Source of the DNA: Azadirachta indica
Taxonomy: Eukaryota > Streptophyta > Magnoliopsida > Sapindales > Meliaceae
Assembly (NCBI GenBank): GCA_022749755.1
Contig: CM040443.1
Location: 1,651,191-1,715,190 of the forward strand
Reading direction: 5' to 3'
DNA length: 64,000 nt
This document shows, in pieces, positions 10,524-21,238 of the stretch. How positions within the stretch are numbered: the first letter of the stretch is position 1; each line of letters opens with the position of its first letter. The position numbers and the translations under genes were made by a program. The notes beneath the pieces were generated by a model. That model did not search any database. It saw nothing but the letters and a program-made list of their open reading frames with translations, and was not told where the DNA came from.

Positions 10524-11474
10524 TGTTAATGTGTTGAGTTTCTAGTTACTGTTCACATGATTATTTACAGGATACTGTTCACGCAAAACATACAACATAT
10601 TATGTATTTTCTTGGAGTGGGCAAATTCAGGTTCGGTTTAGTTTTTCTAAAAGCTTAAATGAACCTAAAATATATAAACTATAGAACTGAGCTGAACTAA
10701 ACTGAAATATTTTAGTTACTAAATCAAACTCGAAATACATATACTATAGAACCGAACTAAACAGAACCAAAGTGAACTAATTCGGTTTGGTTCGATTGCA
10801 CAGTTTGGTTTCCAAATTCAATTTCGGATACGGTTTGGATACGGTTTCAAGAATTCTGGAATATTTTCACATAGATCTCTAATTTATACAAAAATTATAA
10901 AAAAATTTTAAATTTACAATAATTACCCCTATTTTTATTTGAATTTATGTAAATAATATAAATATTTTATTTTATTTATTAAATATTTTATTATATTGAT
11001 AATTTTAATAAATATTTGGGGCTTAAATAAAATTTTTACAATCAATTTTGGTTCGAATTTGATTTCAACCAAACCCGAACCAAACTGATTGGTTCAGAAT
11101 CGAAGTTAAACTGAATTTATTTTAGAATCGTACCAAATTACAGTGAACAGTTCGATTTAATTCGATTCAATTTGGTTAGGCATTTTGACCCAACCCTGAT
11201 ATTTTGTTAGTATTTTTTTATGGTTGCAATCCATCAACGAATGTGAGACACATGTAGGTCTCTTCTGACAAGTATATAAGGTGTATTTATGATGAAAATC
11301 TAATTTTGAGTGTAAAAATTTGTCTAGAAAAGTTCTACTTTTTTGGTGTCTGAAAATTCTGTTTTTCCTCCATTTCCGCTGCTTATTTTCTTTTTATTTT
11401 CTACATTATTTCAATTGCTGTAATTTCTTCTTCTTTGATTCACTTGTCTGGATGCTTAGTTGGTGGTGTTAACA
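10524..11474 (+). repeat. 3' LTR of second copia fragment, with nested insertion
   Basis: It begins TGTTAATGTGTTGAG after a polypurine tract and ends GGTGGTGTTAACA, giving TGTTAA...TTAACA inverted ends. Without the 587-bp nested element and its duplicated site, the LTR would be about 356 bp. The sequence TATATAAGG near 11273 could be its TATA box. Confidence 0.8.
10613..11199. mobile_element. Non-autonomous hAT-like element nested in LTR
   Basis: It is bounded by the 8-bp near-duplication TATTTTCT (10605-10612) and TATTTTGT (11200-11207). The ends are imperfect inverted repeats, TGGAGTGGGCAAAT at the left and the complement of TCAGGGTTGGGTCAAAAT at the right. Inside are many GGTTCGGTTT/AACCGAAC motifs near both ends. 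An 8-bp target site and CAGGG(N)TGGGCAAA-like ends are typical of hAT elements. No transposase is encoded. Confidence 0.7.
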
Positions 11475-11499
11475 ACCTAAACTTGGTGACATTTGTTGA

Positions 11500-11610
11500 A
11501 ACTACAGCCAACACACTCTCAATCCACAAATTATGCCAGCCAGGAGAGCAAGCCTGTTTTATTGCAAGGATTACTGCCATCAAGTCAGCACAGAAAGAAG
11601 TATTATAATC
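11500..11610 (-). mobile_element. LINE RNase H fragment
   Basis: The segment containing TCAATCCACAAATTATGCC and, further on, CAGAAAGAAGTAT matches the LINE RNase H region at 37.46-37.55 kb in order and orientation. In translation it covers the stretch with the Trp-His-Asn-Leu-Trp-Ile-Glu-Ser motif of plant LINE RNase H. It is the upstream partner of the 9099-9350 fragment, separated from it by the copia insertion. Confidence 0.65.
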
Positions 11611-12216
11611 AAAGTTATTTTTAATAATAAATTACATGCATCAGAAGTATTTTGACAATAATTACTTTTATTAAAGTATGGGTGTTTAGTGTTTAGAGTA
11701 TATTTTTAGGTGCGAATCAACCCAATCTAATTTAAAACACTTACCATGAACTATTATGACTATTATACCATAAAACCCGTTGAAACAAATTAGCCTCTAG
11801 GTATCACAAATAAGACGTAAATAAAAACAAGGGAAAAATGACCATTAGCTCCTGTTAGATTCAAGGTTTAACACATTTTCCCCTTGTTAGATTTTAATAC
11901 TTCATTAACCCCACACCGTTAAAACCGTAACTGAAAACATTCAATTTTCAAGGGCATAAAAAGTCCTCTTGTGTTTAATATTAAAAGCAGGTTGACCTGT
12001 TAGTAAAATATATGAGCTTGACATTTTATTATTACTTTTTTATGTTAATATTATTACGCTTTTCATATTATTTTTTCTTTCCATTTTCTCTGTCACCACT
12101 TTCTCTACTACCAAACAATCATGAAGTCCAACCAAATCCGGCCATAAACCATTAAACCTTCCCAAACCTTTAGTATACCCGATCGACAGTTGTCCTAATA
12201 CTTCACGCTCTTGGAC
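11611..12216. other. Intergenic, no gene seen
   Basis: AT-rich DNA. The stretch 11830-11960 looks like a diverged transposon end, but no pairing terminus was found. Confidence 0.35.
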
Positions 12217-12546
12217 TTTTATGATAACGAGTTATCTCGTCAACAATTGAAAGATGCAGATGTATTCGTTGAAAAAGGAGTTAATTGGGCTCGGGAATAG
12301 TGAAAGATTCTCATCTGTTTTCAGCAGCCTTGTCAAAGACAGTATATGCTCCGGTAATTTCCAGTATTCAGGTCTTGTTGAAAGTCTACATGGACATTGT
12401 GAATACCCTTTTAACAGGTGGAAGGCAATGTTGAAGCAAAAATATTTCAACAGTCCAAGGGCATTTATGTCTCTTGCTGCAGCGGTTTTTGCTCTTCCAC
12501 TATCATTTATTTCTGCAGCCTGTTCTATCATTTCATTATTAATGTA
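12217..12546 (+). pseudogene. DUF247 (UPF0481) C-terminal fragment
   Basis: DUF247 proteins are plant-specific, about 400-500 residues long, and end in a single membrane helix. Only the last about 110 residues are present. Frames switch between FMITSYLVN, then KDADVFVEKGV, then LGNSERFSSVFSSLVKDS, which shows two small frameshifts. After that the frame is open to the stop: FQYSGLVESLHGHCEY, RWKAMLKQKYFNSPRAFMSL, and a hydrophobic tail ending SIISLLM. The conserved W-K-A-x-L-K-Q-x-Y-F-N block before the membrane helix is clear. The N-terminal three quarters are absent upstream. An ATTAATAAAAG motif near 12642 may be the old polyadenylation signal. Confidence 0.88.
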
Positions 12547-13811
12547 GACTAATTAATTTCTACTGTTTGTATTGCATGCTTTTCAGAAGTATTTCATTTA
12601 TATTGTCTGTGTTTCTCTATCGGGTAATTCTGGCATTAACATTAATAAAAGAATTAAATATTTGCCTTTTGTACTTAACTATTCTATTGCTTTAAACTCG
12701 TGTTTTTGTGCCATATAGTTCCCTAATGAATATTCATTTGTATTTTTTATTTATTTGAATATTCATGATTGTACGTATAGGTGCTCACTAACTTTTGAAA
12801 GATTTCCATTTTGTCTTCACTAAATTGCCTGAAAATATCATTACTAATTGATAAAATATTCTACCGAAGAAAAAAAAATTATTGTATTAACTGTAGTCAA
12901 TAATAAGTATGTGGAGCATGAAATAGATCAAAAGGCCAAAAATTAATATTAATATTAACTAGAAAATGAAAGCAAACTAGATAATACTAATACTACTTTA
13001 AAAACCAAAGAAGTTACATGGTGAATTATGCCTTTTCTTTTTCAAATTTAGAAGACTTTTTCCGAATTTTTTTTTTTAGGGTTTGCTTTTATTCATGCGG
13101 CTCAGGTCATTCTAGTTTAAGCACAAACACAAATTAAACTAATGTCGTTTATATTAAGGTTGTTTGAGGAGAATTCAAATTACTTGCCAATTGGGATTGA
13201 TTTCATACCTCCTAGCTATTACTCACTACAGTACCCACCATCAATAATTGTACTGGAAATTCTTGGATGTTGATATTCCTATTTTATTAAAATTCATTTA
13301 AATAATACTAGACAGTCGCTAAAGACAAAAAAATTTAAATTTCATTTATAAGTATTTCTCCATTTATAAATTTGAAACACAAATTAATTTATATTCCAAC
13401 TTATGCATTGCATGTTAGATCTCACCAAAGTGTCTGTTTCATATTAGATATGTTTATATAAAACTTAACCTAATAATATATATAAAAAATATTTTAGTCT
13501 CTTCAGCTTTAAAATTTTGATACTTCGATTTTCTATTTATAAATTTAGACTTTCTTATCCAATTATATCTGTAATTGCACAATAGTGAAAGATATATAAA
13601 CTCTTAAAATAATCTATAAAATACAAACTAATATAACATTATCATATGATTGTGGTTGGTTCTATATTATTTATCTTCAGTAATTATAGTATTTTGTATT
13701 TTCACTCAACCAATACTACTATCACATGTGAGTTAATTTTATAAATGATTGTATAGGATAAGACTTTATTCTTGATTGCATATGTTAGGCAGGCGTTGGC
13801 ATTATTATTGG
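12547..13811. other. Intergenic, no gene seen
   Basis: AT-rich sequence between two oppositely oriented DUF247 fragments. I found no coding region and no element with recognisable ends. Confidence 0.45.
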
Positions 13812-14335
13812 TCATGTATCAGTACGGTAATCTTGCAGAAGGAAAGTGAAAGCAGCAACAATAGAGATAGATGCCAATGGACTCTTGAAATAATTTTGTT
13901 TCAAGATTGCCTTCCACTTGTGACGCGGGAGTCTGCAATAGCCTAGTAGATCTTCAGCAAGACTAGAATATTGGAAATTACAATCCAAAATACAGTCTTT
14001 TTTAAGGTTGTGAAGAACAGTTGATACCTTTTCACTATTTTGATTCCCAATAACTCCATTTTGAATCATTAATTCCCATCTTTGGTAGTGTTGACAATAT
14101 AGTTAATGATTAACACGTAGTCATTAAAGTGCTGCGTATCAATATACATGTTCTCGAAAGCCAGTATATTTATGTAGAAACGCTCTGTGTTTTCGTACAC
14201 TGTAAGAAACGGAATTTCCAGAATCCTTGTCTGGAATGAGATGTCAGGTAGAGTTTAGCTTGATCCCAACTTAAACTTGACTCCAGCTTGGTGAAGTGCA
14301 GAGGGTGTGGTTTTAGATTTGAATTCAATTTTGGT
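13812..14335 (-). pseudogene. DUF247 (UPF0481) C-terminal fragment, minus strand
   Basis: Reading the minus strand from about 14308: ALHQAGVKFKLGSS, a stop, then ILEIPFLTVYENTERFYINI, then HFNDYVLIINYIVNTTKDGN, two stops, and the open block 14069-13812 with FQYSSLAEDLLGYCRLPRHK and KAILKQNYFKSPLASISIVA. These match the DUF247 C-terminal half in order. The final membrane helix is damaged and its end replaced. It is convergent with the copy at 12.2 kb, so the two are inverted relative to each other. No N-terminal part was found upstream on the minus strand. Confidence 0.88.
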
Positions 14336-15227
14336 AGGCGATAGGCATGGCTGAAGACAAAATCACATCAAATCAAGTAGATGTTCTTTTAAAGACTACT
14401 TGGAATATTTATACTAAGATAATTTGGACAAAAAATCAACGGTTTAGATGCTTTGTGATATAAGCGGATTAAGGAATTGCTTGTAGGGAATTTATATTTT
14501 TTAAATTATATTATGCTATTGTAAAATTTACATTATTCAAGATAGAGCTTAAGTTGCAGAATAAAAAACTTCGATGCACGCAGCCGTACGTAACTTGTGA
14601 GGTAATCGATACCAAATAAATAATAAAGTTGGCAAGAGCAAATTGTGTTTTTATATGCCTTTTCTCAATTTTATTTGTTTAAAAAACTTTTGAGGGAGAG
14701 ATCAGGAGAGGAGACAGTTCACTTTCACTCCGACATTAATTTAACAGTATGTGTGTTGTCCAGAAACAGTAATGAATTAACGTGTGTTGATTATTCTTGT
14801 CAGTCTGGTTGGAAATGAAACATCACTGATATAATTATATGATAAGATTGTGATGGCGGATAAATTAACATAGAACTAAAAATTTTAAAAGTCTAATTCA
14901 ACATTTTATTTCGCTTTGATAAATGGAAAGAAACTATATGATGATGCATCTGCTTACTCCTGAGTTTTTGGCCGTTTGTTTGTTTATTTATTCATTTGTC
15001 AAACAAAAAGCACCAATTGGTTCTTGATCAAATTTCACTGGAAGGAAAGAATAGTTTAACATGAGAAACGTTAATTAAATACGTCATATTTCATTTCAAC
15101 AACTAAAAAAACTGGAAGTCACAATTGAAAAATAATTAAATTTTGATGTAAATAAATATACCTGTGAGAGTGAGTGAAGCTTGTGGAAATTAAAATATCT
15201 CTTTCTTTCAATCGGTAATTAAGCAAC
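14336..15227. other. Upstream region of the P450 pseudogene
   Basis: No gene is seen. TAAATAAATA near 15146-15155 is a possible TATA element about 75 bases before the P450 start, but this is weak in such AT-rich DNA. Confidence 0.3.
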
Positions 15228-17206
15228 ATGGAGTGCCAACTTCCATCCTTGCCGGTCATCCTCAGCTTCCTGCTTTTCGTTTTCATGATATGGAAGAAAT
15301 CTAAAAGCAATCAATCAACTTTAAATCTGCCTCCAGGGCCATGGAAACTACCTCTAGTAGGAAACATGCACCAGCTTGTTGGCTCTCATCCCCACCGTGG
15401 CCTGAGAGAGTTGGCAATGAAACATGGTCCCTTGATGCACCTTAAACTTATTGAAGTATCACACTTTGTCATTTCTTCGGCGGAAGCTGCCAGGGAAGTT
15501 TTGAAAACCTATGATCTGACTTTTGCTCAAAGGCCCCGTCTCCTTGCTGCAAGAACCATATGTTATAATTATACGGACATTGCTTTTGCACCATATGGAG
15601 ACTACTAGAGACAAGTGCGAAAAATTTGCACATTGGAACTGCTTAGTGCGAAACGTGTGCAATCATACAGATCCATCAGGGAAGAAGAGGTTTTGAATCT
15701 CATTACATCCATTTCTTCGAATGCAGGCTTGTCGATCAACTTTAGTAAGATGATATTTTCATTGATCAATGACATCACTGCAAGAGCGGCCTTCGGTGGT
15801 AGATGCGAAGACAACCAAAAATTTAAACAAATTTTCCAAAAAATGCTAAAGCGTGGAGCAGGTTTCAGTCTTGCCGATATGTTCCCTTCAGTAAAATTCC
15901 TCGAGGTTCTCAGCGGGATGAGGTTTGAGCAAGAGAAGTTAGGAAAAGAAGCAGAGAAGATTTTGGAAAAGGTCATCAATGAGCACGGATCAGCAATTCG
16001 TAAACGGACTGGTAAGGGTGAACCAAAAGATATTGTAGATGTTCTTTTACATGTTCAGAGACATGGTGACCTCGAATTTCCCTTAACGAAGGATAACATC
16101 AAAGCCGTTGTCTTGGTGAGTTTACTATTTCATATATTTATAATATATTCTTTACATATCCATAAACAAACTTTTGCATTTTCATTTCACTCCTAGATCA
16201 ATTAGTTCAAACTCTAAGATTTGAACTGTAGGCTCGTATATTTATTCTTAATCGGAAAAGTCATCATAGTCATATGAGATGTTCTAAACATTCTAAGCAT
16301 TCTATTAAAAAGAATAACGATTTTTCTTTCTTGTTGCTAAACAAATAGTTTTCTTTCAATATTCTCTTCGTTTCTCTCACTTTCCTTGCAACCAAACATG
16401 CTAAATTTCAAAGAGATTCTTTACGTTAAGAGTGATGTTTTAAAACTAAATCAATCTTCATTGATAAAGTTTCAACTATACGGAAAAACGGATTCAGAAA
16501 TTTGGGTTTTCATTGCTTTATAATTTTAATGACAATTTTATGTAATTATTTGAGTCAAATTAATATATATAATACTATTTCAGGATATGTTTGTTGCTGG
16601 AACTGAGACGTCGTCCACAACTATAGAATGGGCAATGTCAGAAATGCTGAAGAACCCAAGAGTAATGGAAAAGGCACAAACTGAGGTGCGAAAAGTCTTT
16701 GACTAAAAGGGAAATGTTGATGAAAATGGCCTTGACCAGTTACAATATTTAAAATTAGTCGTCAAAGAAACTTTGAGATTACGCCCTCCTAGTCCTTTGC
16801 TACTTCCTAGAGAATGTAGAGAGAGCTGTAGGATTTTTGGATATAACATACCTAAGGGATCCAAAATCATTGTTAATGCATGGGCAATTGCAAGGGATCC
16901 CAAGTACTGGAATGAAGTTGAAAGCTTTTATCCGAAAGATTCCTTAATAGTTCCATTGATTACAAAGGGACTAATTTTGAGTTTATCCCGTTTGGTGCTG
17001 GAAGGAGGATTTGCCCTGGTATCACTTTTGGTCTAGCTAATGTTGAGTTGCCACTTGCGCAGTTGCTTTATCATTTCAATTGGAAACTCCCAAATGGAAT
17101 AACAAACAATGATATGGATATGATTGAGAATTTCGGTGTGTCAGTAACAAGAAAAAATAATTTGTATCCAATTCCTATTCCTTATAATAACTCTAAACTA
17201 GTCTAG
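15228..17206 (+). pseudogene. CYP71-clan cytochrome P450 pseudogene
   Basis: A two-exon A-type plant P450, about 503 codons: exon 1 15228-16115, phase-0 intron 16116-16583 (GTGAGT...TTTCAG), exon 2 16584-17206. Seen in order: a hydrophobic N-terminal anchor; the proline hinge LPPGPWKLPLVGN; the I-helix oxygen-binding motif [10 protein letters not shown]-helix ETLRLRPP; and the heme-binding loop [11 protein letters not shown]. Gene structure and motifs fit the CYP71 family, perhaps CYP71D-like, whose members oxidise terpenoids and other specialised metabolites at the ER. There are three lesions: TAG at 15606-15608 in place of the expected Trp of the C-helix WR motif; TAA at 16704-16706 after KVFD; and a one-base loss near 16934 inside the PERF motif, after which the heme loop is out of frame. 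Splice sites are intact. Few lesions imply recent loss. The substrate cannot be told. Confidence 0.93.
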
Positions 17207-18211
17207 ATGGTTTACATTGCTTGTGTTGAAGCAACAATTCAAAGTCGTGTTATATTTGTATTCCGTTTCCTTAACTTGCTTTTCTTAAATAATTTATCAT
17301 ATATCCATTGTGAAGTACATGTATGGGACGGATCGGCAGCTTCATTCTTTTATTTGTATACTTACATTATTTATAAATCATTGGATCTATTCATTTTCAA
17401 CGGTTAAAATTGAATTTGACCATATAATTAAAAAAATATTATGCACATAATTAATTTAAATATAATCTTAATTATTAGAAATAGTCAATAAATGAGTATT
17501 GTAGAATCCGACCATTAAAAGTTTGATAGTCATTGTTGTTATATTTTATTTACATATTGATATCTAATTAAAAGGAAAAGAATTGCCAAGTCCTTAAGGT
17601 TTGGCAAAATGTACTTGTTAATCCTAAAAGTTTGAAAAATACCCATGCAGGTCCTAATTTGTCAATTTATAACGTCTGTTTGGACTTGGATAAAGGTAAA
17701 TTTGTATTTTGTCAAGTAACACACAAATGCCCAAGATATTACCACATGTATATTTATGATTGGATATTCATTTTTTGGCACTTAATTTCTTGTCCTAGCT
17801 ATCGCGCTCTTCTCTTCCAACCCAAAAACTAACGAAAGACAACAACAAAACACCACATCAAAGGAAAATACAAAACCCAACCATCACAGAGGTGGTTTTG
17901 GTGACGGCATTGACAACGGCTATGTTAATGGCAACTAGGATGAAAATGAAACGACATGCAACAACGAGAACTTAACTTCATAAGGTTAGCTTTTTTTTAA
18001 ACTTTAATATGAAATTTCTTTTCTACGAAAACATGAATATGTTGTGTATTTTGTGGTAATGATGTAAGCCAAGTTATAAATTTTTGTTTGTGCGTTAAGA
18101 TTTATATGGTTGCCAGTGTTATTATGCATTTGTTTGATGGGTTTAGTTAAGCTAAGGTTTATTATAGGTTTGATGGGTTAGTAGGTTATTGTTTGTTTTA
18201 GGTTTCACAGG
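17207..18211. other. 3' flank of P450, no gene seen
   Basis: AT-rich non-coding DNA. The stretch 17580-17720 reads like the end of a Mutator-like or other DNA transposon, but I found no matching inverted terminus. Confidence 0.3.
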
Positions 18212-18722
18212 TCAAATGTAAATTATTAGGGCATTGTTTTTGTTTTTGGGTTGATTAAGACATAGATTTTTCTCCAGCTGGATCATCTCGGTTGGGCTTT
18301 TGCTAGTTAGCATGGACAGGCTATTGTCTAGGAAGGCTTTCTGCCTGGTCTCCAGGATATTGTTGTAGTAGCGACGGAATGCCCAAGTTAGCACAAAAAT
18401 AAGCCATTATATGCTGGAATTGAGCCGTAGTCTAAGCTAACTCCTTTACTTCCTTAGCTTTCTCTACATCTAAGTTACGCTCCTCTACTACAGCCTCGCC
18501 CTTTCTCTTCCGGGTTGAGTTCGCACCCATATTTTCTCCATTTTGACTCTCTGTAACCGCCATAGGAGCCTGGCTTCTTGACTAGCAATTATTGTGGCTG
18601 GTTTCTCAAGTGTGGTCCCAATTACCCCTTTTTGGAACTTCGAATGCTAACAGGTTGCTCCTTTGGCGAGTACGTAAATTGTAAGAGAGCCTTTCACTTG
18701 GACTTCCCATAGATGGTGCCAT
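18212..18722 (-). pseudogene. Retroelement primer site and gag N-terminus, truncated
   Basis: On the minus strand, directly after the LTR, ATGGCACCATCTATGGGAAG resembles the tRNA-Asp-type primer-binding site (TGGCGCC...) of plant LTR elements. Broken gag-like coding follows: NSTRKRKGEAVVEERNLDVE, a stop, then FQHIMAYFCANLGIPSLLQQ. The rest of the element is missing, so it was truncated near 18.2 kb. Family assignment (probably Ty3/gypsy or a non-autonomous relative) is inferred only from the primer site. Confidence 0.5.
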
Positions 18723-20583
18723 TGTTAATGCTCAGTTTTTGCAAGCCCTGCACTAGCGTTTGAGGTGAGAATAAGTGCACCTAAAATGGTTGAATGGCTC
18801 AAACCAAGTCTTCTCCTATGTAATCCAAAGCTATGTCAAAGGGTGGAACCAGCTAAAGCTATCAATAATGTCAAATCATTAATGTTCTACTTCATAAATC
18901 TACAACCAGTTAACCCACAACACAAGATACCTTAACGCCAACACCAGGAAACCTTGAAATCGATAAAAAATTCACTGCCTATTTCTCATTAACTGCTCCG
19001 CTTACCTCTTTTTGCCTCTGAACACTCTCGACCCCAAATACTACCAAGCAAGGTCATGAACTTCCTACAAGATAGAAGAAGCTTAGACAGAAGTCATCAC
19101 TCTGGCGACCCCTCTCTGATGTTTAAGTCAACATCAAATTGGAGAGGAAATGAAAAGGGTAAATATCTCCCTCTAAAAGAGAGAAAAAGTGTGTGGAGAA
19201 GCTCAAGATAACGATGAAAAACCCAAAAAATGGACAACACAAGGCAAAAGGTCAACAAATTAGATTATAAAGAGGATGAATAGTGATATCTATAGTACGT
19301 TTATTGTGCATTCATCAAGGTTTCTCATAGTGGATGTGTGGGCAAAGTGAATAGAAAGAGAGAATCTTTTTAGGAAAGATAACTTTCTTTCCTAGAAACG
19401 TAATGAATGAATTGTCTCTTGTCCAAACTAGAAAAATATCCTTTTATATGAAATAAAAATGCTTGAATTTGATTAGATGTAGAGTATTGCCCTAAGCTTG
19501 ACCTTTATCTTTACACATATCCTCTCATTATTAGCTCTTAGTGGTCCTTTATTCATGTGACACATGCAGACTAGAATAGGTGGGTCAAACCTTATCCAAT
19601 CCCAAAAGCCATGTGTTTGCCTCTTATTAGCTGTAGAGATTGTCCTTTAGCAGATAGGTGGTGCATCCCCATTGATTCTAGCTGGCGTATAGTCCCTATC
19701 TAGGCTCTGCGCGGTCCCTATCTGCACTCTTCACAGTGCTTATATAGTGTTTGGCAGAATTCTGCTACCTATTGATCCTACTGATAGTCTGTTTGCTGCC
19801 TTAATCAAGAGCTATTTGCTACCTTTTAAATGGTCCCCCACGAAATATTTTTTATACAAAATATGGCTCAATGGGTATTCTAAAGGTGCACAAAGGTGGG
19901 CTTTTGTGCACCTGGGCACTTAAGTGTCCCTACTCTCTCATTCAAGGAGGTTGGATGTTTGACAATAAATTATTTGAGCAGGTTTACACATTTTTAGGTG
20001 CAAATGGAGAATCGAGGGCACTTTTCTAACCCCCTTTTATGTACTGTGGTATACAACCATATTTATCATGTGTGCCACAGTATATGGTCACATTTCCACA
20101 AGTGCCATGGTATATAGTCACATGAATATTTATACATATGTCACGATATGTGGTCGTATGAGTATTTTCACACTCATCATGATATATGGTTATCTAAATA
20201 TTTCCACCCATTCCATAATATATGGTCATGTGGGACATTATTAACAAATAGCGAATATTCTAACGATACATAGTTGAGGGCCTACCTTAAGTTAGGTCTC
20301 ACCTAGCATCACGTGAGTAGCGCTCTATGTACCTTATTTTCTACTCTTCCATAGCTTTTAGCTGTTCCTTTCCATGATGAAAAGGGCCAATTGAAATCAA
20401 ATGCGGAGTGTAGTCACTGAGATTTAGACACCGTATGGGCTAAGGATATCTATAGATGCAACAGTACTCTTGGGATGAGAAACACAGTGTTTGTAATTTT
20501 CGTCGAAATGAATCTGCTAGCTCCCTGATATCTATGGATGCCTGACTCTGCATATCCATCTGTCGCTTGCTGTAATAGCAACA
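18723..20583 (-). repeat. Long LTR of a truncated retroelement
   Basis: In plus coordinates it begins TGTTAATG next to the primer site and plausibly ends TAGCAACA, about 1.86 kb. As read on the minus strand it runs from TGTTGCTA to CATTAACA. It contains a degenerate tandem array at 20040-20235. No partner LTR is in the window. The right end is inferred from the terminal motif alone. Confidence 0.5.
20040..20235. repeat. Degenerate 31-37-bp tandem repeat in LTR
   Basis: About six units, each with a GATATATGGTCA-like core (near 20048, 20079, 20109, 20145, 20180, 20217). Most are preceded by a CCA/TCA and separated by TATTT-rich spacers. Spacing is about 31 bp for the first units and 36-37 bp for the last. 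Such arrays are common in LTR U3 regions. Confidence 0.7.
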
Positions 20584-21185
20584 AAATAATTGATGAAATT
20601 TAGAAGACATAAAAAGCAACTGAAACTATCCTAGCTAGCAATATTATTTGCGGGCTGATGAAGTATAAAATTAAAAGAGTATTGATCTAGTCTTGAAGGA
20701 GAAAAACTCATATTGCTCTATCTGCACCAACCAGATAATACGATCCACCCTCTTCAGGGGTATGCGTCAAGTTTCTAAATTTTAAATATAAATTGTCAAA
20801 ATTGTAGGAAAATTCTAATTTAATTGAACTATATTGTCTACTTCCACATTTGAGATGTGGTGCTACCTAACATCCAATAATCTTGAGGGGATGTTTAACC
20901 GTTTCCATTATTTCAACATGACGTAATTGCCCATATGATGTTTGCTTTAATATTGAAAAGAGAAGATTATGTTGTCCAATATTTAAGAGTCCGACTTGAC
21001 TTTGCTGTAATGAAAAGGACACGCATAATTTAAATAGGCCATACACTTCTTTTAAAAATATTTATTACACCCAAATATTTTTTATTTTGATTCTAAAATA
21101 ATTTAAATTAATTAAGATTTAAAAATACTAATTTATAAATTTTAAATTAATTAACTTTTATATACATCTTTAACACTCAAAATTT
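20584..21185. other. Flank upstream of a lost DUF247 copy
   Basis: No gene. Parts of 20830-21070 resemble 26720-26910 and 27510-27930 (GACGTAATTGCC/GATGTAATTGCC; GTCCAATATT; CGACTTGACTTTG; TTTATTACACCCA). This suggests duplicated flanking DNA. Confidence 0.4.
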
Positions 21186-21238
21186 GCTCTTTTATCACAT
21201 TTATTTCAACTGCTACTTCTATCATTGCAATAATGTAG
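21186..21238 (+). pseudogene. Last codons of a DUF247 gene
   Basis: Reads ITFISTATSIIAIM then TAG. This is the hydrophobic tail that ends the family, compare LSFISAACSIISLLM at 12.5 kb and LTIISTACSISAL at 30.7 kb. About 125 bases further on, GCATTAATAAAACAACAAGT resembles the 3' end after the 30.7-kb copy (GCATTAATAAAACAAGAAGT). The rest of the gene is missing, apparently lost together with the insertion of AT-rich DNA upstream. Confidence 0.65.
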
